From Pueraria montana var. lobata (Eukaryota; Streptophyta; Magnoliopsida; Fabales; Fabaceae): a DNA stretch of 64,000 nucleotides. The stretch is from positions 28,857,619 through 28,921,618 of the forward strand of contig CM048647.1 in the NCBI GenBank assembly GCA_026413185.1, written 5' to 3'. Below, piece after piece: positions 59,017-64,000 of this stretch; positions within the stretch are counted from its first letter, which is position 1, and the number at the start of each line of letters is the position of its first letter. The translations under genes and the position numbers were made by a program. The notes under the pieces were generated by a model. It did not search any database. It was not told the DNA's origin and worked only from the letters and a program-made list of their open reading frames with translations.

Positions 59017-59910
59017 TCTTAAAATGTGGGTTTGGGCGTAACTCAATCCTATAAAACCGATTTGTAAGGTAAGGGTTGTCCCTCACTTATATACACTATT
59101 TTGGTCTCATCACTAGTCGATGTGGGATCTCCAACACACACCCCTCACGCGGAGGACTAGACATCTTGAGCGTGAAGTTTGCAGGATTGGATATCTGTAG
59201 GTGGTCCCATAGTGGGCCAATAGCAGATGACACGTTAGGTCCAACAATACTCGCTAGGATAGACTCTGATACCATCTTAGAATTGTGGATTATGAGCTCA
59301 ACTCAACCCTACAAAATCGGCTAGTAAGATGAGGTTTGCACCTCACTTATATACTATATTTCGGTCATATCACTAGTTGATGTGGGATCTCCAACACACC
59401 TGCCTCACGTTGAGGATTGGACATTTCAAGTGTGAAGTTTGTAAGACTAGACATTTGCAGGTGATCCGATAACAACCTTATAACGGGTGGTACAATAGGC
59501 CCAAAAATAAATCGCTATGATAGGCTCTGATACCATCTTAGAATTGTAGATTATGGGCCTAACTCAACCCTACAAAATCGACTAGTAAGATGAGGTTTGT
59601 ACCTCACTTATATACTATATTTTGGTCATATCATTAGTTGATGTGGGATCTCCAACACACCTGCCTCACGTTGAGAATTGGGCATTTCAAGCGTGAAGTA
59701 TGCAGGACTAGACATCTACAAGTGGTCCGATAACAACCTTATAACGGGTGGTACAATAGGCGCAAAAACAAATCGCTATGATAGGATCTGATACCATCTT
59801 AAAATGTGGGTTTTGGCCTAACTAATTCGGCTTGTAGGGTAAAGGTTGCCCCTTTCATGCTGAGGACTGGACATCTGGAACGTGAAGTTTGCAGGACTGA
59901 ACATCTGAGT
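59017..59910 (-). mobile_element. TRIM tandem array: four terminal repeats and three complete internal regions
   Basis: Terminal repeats lie at 59017-59136, 59275-59396 and 59536-59657, plus a deleted one from 59797. Each internal region ends in a primer-binding site reading CTCTGATACCA (or ATCTGATACCA) on the plus strand, directly next to the following repeat. The outer repeats share 'tcttaaaatgtggg' while the two inner ones share 'tcttagaattgt'. The last repeat has lost its 'acttatatacac...ctccaaca' part but is followed by internal sequence. The family is that of the element at 1809. The array fits unequal recombination between repeats or head-to-tail insertion. Confidence 0.85.
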
Positions 59911-61927
59911 GTCATTCCTGTATGCTGAAGTTTTATAATTTTTTTTTTTTTAAATGAGCCTAATGTGTTTGTGTGGATTGTAGAATGCGTACAATACAAG
60001 ACTTAGCAGCAGCATGTAGTAGTACTACATGGAGCAATGTTCACTGCACAATAGACATGACATCGCGTGGAGCAGTGTGCAAAACACCATGTGATAGCTT
60101 GGAGTAGCATACACTACAGACGAGCAAAACATGTGATCAGTTGCTTGTAACGGTTTGACCGAAACGAATTTTACCGTTTGAATTCGAGTTTTTCTCAGTT
60201 TAATGATGTCATACATGGGTTAACAGCATGTCCGATAGAATATTGTAACTAAATTGATGATGATACTAGTTTTCGGTTGGACCAGTCCAACCAGCCAGTC
60301 TAAGCTAATTTTTAAAACACTAGCCTAAACTATGCCAACTTTAGGACCGACTGTGGCCTGCTCTTATTCCTCTTGCATATTTAATTGTTTATTTAGAGTT
60401 GTGAATTGTAGGCAAAATGGCAATGAGAGAGGTAGTTGAGTGTGCTAGTGATGAGTAGTTACTAAGATTAACTTGGTTGTGGGATCAGACAAATTTTCGC
60501 TAAAGGGTAGGCTCCAGCATCCATAAACTTTGAAATTAATATCCACCTTTTGTTCTACCAATTCATCCAACTCATGGTGTCACGATTACGCAGGTTTGGC
60601 ACCTCCTCATCGAGTTAGACTTAGACCATTACTAACACAATTTCAGACTATTGGTTACACCTATTCCTAGGGCTATACATGAGTAAAAAGTGATTTCGTA
60701 GTACATGACCATAAAGTTTTGTGACTTTTGGAGCTCTAACAATGGCCATAAGTGATGCAATAAAACATTCACCGTTTTGAGATGAATGCTTAAGAGTGTC
60801 AAGGTCCTTATGATGTTATGGTTGCAGATACAAGTGATGTAGAGTTTGCAATCTTGCTAGAGTTAAATGGCTTTATGGTATGCATTCAAAATTCATGGCA
60901 TTTAAAAGGATATATAGTTTTAGTAATAAAAGAAAAAAAGAAAAAAGAAAAAGGAATAGAGGTATGTTTAATAATTAGGAGAAGCATAAATAACAATTTC
61001 CTTTTGTTTCCCATACTGACTGACAAATTGTAGCCTAAACTTGGGTTTTAGTGGGATTGGTGAAATCTAGCTAGTTGTTGTCAAAGCCCCCTTAAACATC
61101 AACCATTAGATCAAACAAGTGTGGGAATATAACTTCTCCTTAACTCATCGTCAAACATATACGTCTTCTTATCAAAGAAAGAGAGAAGTGTCATCTTTCT
61201 TATTATTTTAGTCTAAAAATAATTAATACAAAGAATATTATGGACTGAGTCTTATAAAAAGGAACAAATACCACACTTTCAATTTGATCCTTATAAATAA
61301 GAACGAAAGTAGTATTAAGATTTTCGCAATAGTCAAATAGAAACTGGATTAAAAAAGACTATTACTAAAACTTTATTTTTAATTAATTATTTTATTTAAA
61401 AAGTTTTCACAGTAATAAATAAGAAAGTGCATCCAAAATGGTTGTGATTAAACCTTTTATTAAGACCTTCATAATAACCAAACATGAAACGCATGCAAAA
61501 TGACTATTACTAAATTTTGTTTTGATTTTTTTTATTTAAAAGAGTTTCATGATAACCAATCAAAAAATGCATCCAAAATGATTATTTTTAAACCTTTTAT
61601 TTTTTTAATTAAGATTTTCTCAATAACTAAATACGAAATGCATCTAAAGTAACTATCACTTAATCTTTTATTTCTAATTTTATTTTTTATTATTTTAATT
61701 ATAATTTTTTCTCAAAAAAATAAAATCCTACTAGCCAACAATTTACAATAAATAAATAAAGAAAGTAAGAAACAAAAAAGATAATAAAAAAAAAGTAATT
61801 ATTTTACTAAGATAAAATCAACAATTAAAGAATAATATAAATACATCACAAAACTTAAAACAAAACACAAAAACAAACAAAGAGGACAAGAAAAATAAAG
61901 TCATAATTTATAAATTAATTTAAAGGA
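59911..61927. other. Intergenic, no gene seen
   Basis: Bases 60130-60330 contain 'cggtttgaccg', 'ggttggaccagtccaacca' and 'tttttaaaacac' phrases common in legume hAT-type MITEs; similar phrases occur at 57545-57660. From 61200 onward are several diverged repeats of 'aaaatgactattac..aaaccttttattt' type, spaced about 60-120 bases. Confidence 0.4.

Positions 61928-61971
<44 letters not shown>
61928..61971 (+). repeat. (ATT)n microsatellite
   Basis: A run of about 14 ATT units. Confidence 0.95.
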
Positions 61972-62357
61972 AGTTTCCGTTCTATTTTGTAAAAAAAAAT
62001 TAATAATAATCCTTTCAAAATGTACCAAGACAAATTGGCTTCCAGAATCTTACCACCGGAAAGTAATTTCTGGAAAAGGCTAGTTTTGGAAAAGAAGATT
62101 AAGAAGGGGGTACATTAATAAGACGAGGTATAAATATCAATTGGCAAGGCAGAATGGATAGGCCCAAACGAAATTTTCTGAAGCCCAAGATAGTCCAAAC
62201 TGGGTCCAACACGACTGGAATGATTTAACAAAGATTGTATACTCAATTATTAGTTCTGTTGTCTTTACAAAGTCATTCCTTCTACTTTGGTTGTTGAGAT
62301 GCAGCGTATACATCTATGTGGTAATTTGCTCATGGGTGCGAGATTTTCACGTCTTAC

Positions 62358-62838
62358 AAGTGGCGGATCTAGGACCTTGGGTTAGTGAGACAGAAATTTT
62401 TTTTATAATAATTATTATCATATATATGAAAATAAAATATGAGATAAAATGAAATGTCTAATTGAATAAAGCGAAACGTAAAAGAGAAATTAGTCAATAA
62501 AAGAAAATTTATCAACATCTAAAAAATTAGAACTAGCGGGTTCAAATTATAAACTCAGAGGGGACAAAAAGATAACATTACTATATATATATAATTATAT
62601 TTTCTCAAGGTGAGGGGGTGAATCTGCGGATCCGGATTCCCTGCAGTTGGAAATTTCCCGCATTCACGCAGTCAACTGATCTCAACCGTTAAATATAGAT
62701 TGGACCACTCATAATTTATCTTCATAAATCTAATTTTAAATATTGATATTCATTGAATGGTTCCAATTGATGAATGCGTGAATGCAGAAAATTCATTTCC
62801 TGAATCTGCACCCCCTGAAATATATGTAGGTCTACCCC
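62358..62838. mobile_element. Possible hAT-type MITE with another MITE nested in it
   Basis: The outer ends are AGTGGCGGATCTAGG (left) and, inverted, CAGGGGTAGACCTACA; the flanks CGTCTTAC and TCTCTTAC agree at six of eight bases, suggestive of an 8-bp duplication. Inside, 62612-62817 has its own inverted ends, GAGGGGGTGAATCTGCGGAT and CAGGGGGTGCAGATTCAGGA, with a shared GCATTCACGCA further in. Both assignments are tentative. Confidence 0.4.
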
Positions 62839-63067
62839 TGTCTCTTACTAGCCATTTTGAAAGACTTTATCTCAAGAAGATATATAAAACTAGTAAAGTT
62901 AAGCTATTCTAGACAATGTGGGACTTTGCCTTTTGGAATCCCTTCAAAAACTTTAAAATACAACATTTCCTATGTTAGTATAGTAATTATATCATAAGTT
63001 CCTTACTTTGTATTAGGTCTGTATTATAGACAGCTTAGTGCAAAATATATAGATGATCACTCATTGT

Positions 63068-63500
63068 TTATTTTTTTAAGCAAAAATACTTGTATTAATA
63101 AAAGTGGAGGACCACTTACCACAATATGTGCCAAGAAGAAGCCTACAGGGATACAAAACTGAAGGTATATGGAAATGATACACCCATTACAGTACCCATC
63201 AAACACCCTCACTCACAAGAGACTTCTACCCTAAAAGAAAAAAATGCTAACCGTACAGCCCCTGACCCAAATAGAACCTTTGGCAACTTGTAGCCCATTA
63301 CATGACCCAATAACACCCCCCCTATATTTCTAGCAAACAGATTTTATAAAATGTGAAATTCAACAAAAATCAGAAACTGGACAGAATGTGCAGTGGCCCC
63401 ACCAGATTGAGAGACTTGTGTTCATAACAAATTGGTACACCATTAAGCTGTAACGTCTTAGCACAAATATTGTTGCGTAATCAAGCCATGTAGATAGAAA
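63068..63500 (-). other. Possible retroposon 3' fragment
   Basis: The plus strand starts with a T-rich TTTATTTTTTTAAGC and 'cttgtattaataaaag', recalling the poly(A)-like end of the LINE remnant at 11453, so a minus-strand retroposon tail is possible. The body is less AT-rich than its surroundings, but stop codons interrupt all frames and I cannot name a protein. Confidence 0.3.
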
Positions 63501-63555
63501 GCATTTTGATTTGAAGAAGCATTTAATCAACAATCTTATTCTCATTTCTTAAGTA

Positions 63556-63771
63556 CTATGGATTTGATTTAAATTTGTTATTCCCAGAAATTTGCTCGCA
63601 ATACTTTTCACAAGCTGGGCCACACACCTCGATGGTGGCACCCTTCTCTTTCAAACACACGGGCATGCATTGTTTGGCACAATCAGACAGAGTTTCAGCC
63701 CTTTTAACACAGGCCATAGTAATCACCAAGCAGATCAACAACGCAGCTATTGTTTTCTTTGAGACCATCAT
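63556..63771 (-). CDS. Ole e 6-like / thionin-like small secreted cysteine-rich protein
   Basis: The gene encodes 71 residues. Residues 1-25 are a signal peptide (AALLICLVITMACV core, likely cleavage near RAE). The mature part has exactly six cysteines at 31, 35, 39, 50, 54 and 58, spaced C-X3-C-X3-C-X10-C-X3-C-X3-C. That symmetric pattern is close to the pollen protein Ole e 6 and related plant thionin-like peptides, which fold as disulfide-linked helices. Role in the family: small secreted proteins, some pollen-abundant; the biochemical function is unknown. I chose the ATG at 63771 over the upstream in-frame one at 63891 because a TATA box (63857-63866) lies between them and the signal peptide begins there; a second ATG follows immediately. 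The tail after Cys58 is ISGNNKFKSNP. An antisense open frame over the same bases is a shadow. Confidence 0.8.
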   Translation of the reverse strand: MMVSKKTIAALLICLVITMACVKRAETLSDCAKQCMPVCLKEKGATIEVCGPACEKYCEQISGNNKFKSNP

Positions 63772-63856
63772 GGTTGTAAATCTTTTTTCTTTAATTAAGG
63801 TTTTGAAGCAGGTAATTAAAATTGTGAAGAACGAGGATGTTTTTATTAATTCGCTA

Positions 63857-63866
63857 TATTTATATA
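63857..63866 (-). promoter_or_regulatory. TATA box of the Ole e 6-like gene
   Basis: TATATAAATA on the minus strand, 86 bases before the chosen start codon, predicting a 5' leader of roughly 55 bases. Confidence 0.6.
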
Positions 63867-64000
63867 TGGGATAAAAAGGTTGTGCTTGCAAGGGGTCCTC
63901 TTGTTTGCAAGTGGTGAAGAGAAAACTACGGCAATATTTTAAACTTTAAGGTTAACAAGGAATACAAGTGTGTTACATATTTTAGGTGGTTAGAAGTCTT

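Noticed and set aside
63575..63874. 99-residue plus-strand open frame
   Set aside because: It is antisense to the Ole e 6-like gene, whose signal peptide, cysteine spacing and TATA box favour the minus strand.

Overview
This window looks like an AT-rich, repeat-dominated stretch of a nuclear chromosome from a flowering plant, most likely a papilionoid legume of the soybean/bean type. The clues are a concanavalin B-like member of the class III chitinase fold, copia LTRs that resemble the legume SIRE1 type, legume-style tRNA-derived SINEs, and plant-specific gene families (TPD1-like, Ole e 6-like). The genus cannot be fixed from sequence alone. Only three genes look intact: a concanavalin B-like/GH18 chitinase-like gene (24560-25552, +), a two-exon TPD1-like secreted cysteine-rich protein gene (35488-36069, +), and a small Ole e 6/thionin-like secreted protein gene (63556-63771, -).

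Layout. 1-3400 is the 3' part of a CACTA transposon whose cargo holds exon-sized pieces of at least three unrelated host genes (D-ribulose kinase XK1-like, an FLK/PEPPER-type KH protein, acetyl-CoA synthetase), with a TRIM retrotransposon nested among them. 4413-11338 is a head-to-tail run of Helitrons carrying a broken RPA-like (DUF223) exon pair. 11453-13300 is a LINE ORF1 remnant abutting a second broken RPA-like gene. 13320-16370 is AT-rich repeats, MITEs and an inverted repeat with a triplet-repeat core. 16961-17905 is a decayed tandem copy of the concanavalin B-like gene, disrupted by a MITE. 19290-21259 is a truncated copia element. 23857-26031 holds the intact concanavalin B-like gene bracketed by a solo LTR, a promoter-proximal MITE and a Stowaway MITE. 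27643-31950 is a foldback element, a Stowaway and LTR fragments. 34431-36239 is a Mutator-type MITE followed by the TPD1-like gene. 37540-40332 is a candidate Pack-MULE with a ribose-5-phosphate isomerase fragment. 42355-53258 is a block of four solo LTRs (one nested in another), three of them with perfect 5-bp target-site duplications. 54044-59910 has SINEs, microsatellites, a copia LTR fragment and TRIM copies, including a tandem array with four LTRs. 61900-63771 ends with MITEs, a possible retroposon tail and the small cysteine-rich gene.

The three intact genes are unlikely to form a pathway. All encode small or medium secreted proteins and sit as islands between transposons. The main story is gene-fragment capture: three element classes (CACTA, Helitron, MULE) each carry host-gene or host-like coding debris here, and many insertions can be dated relative to one another by nesting and target-site duplications. 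No tRNA, rRNA or CRISPR locus was found. Long stretches not listed are AT-rich sequence in which I see no gene.
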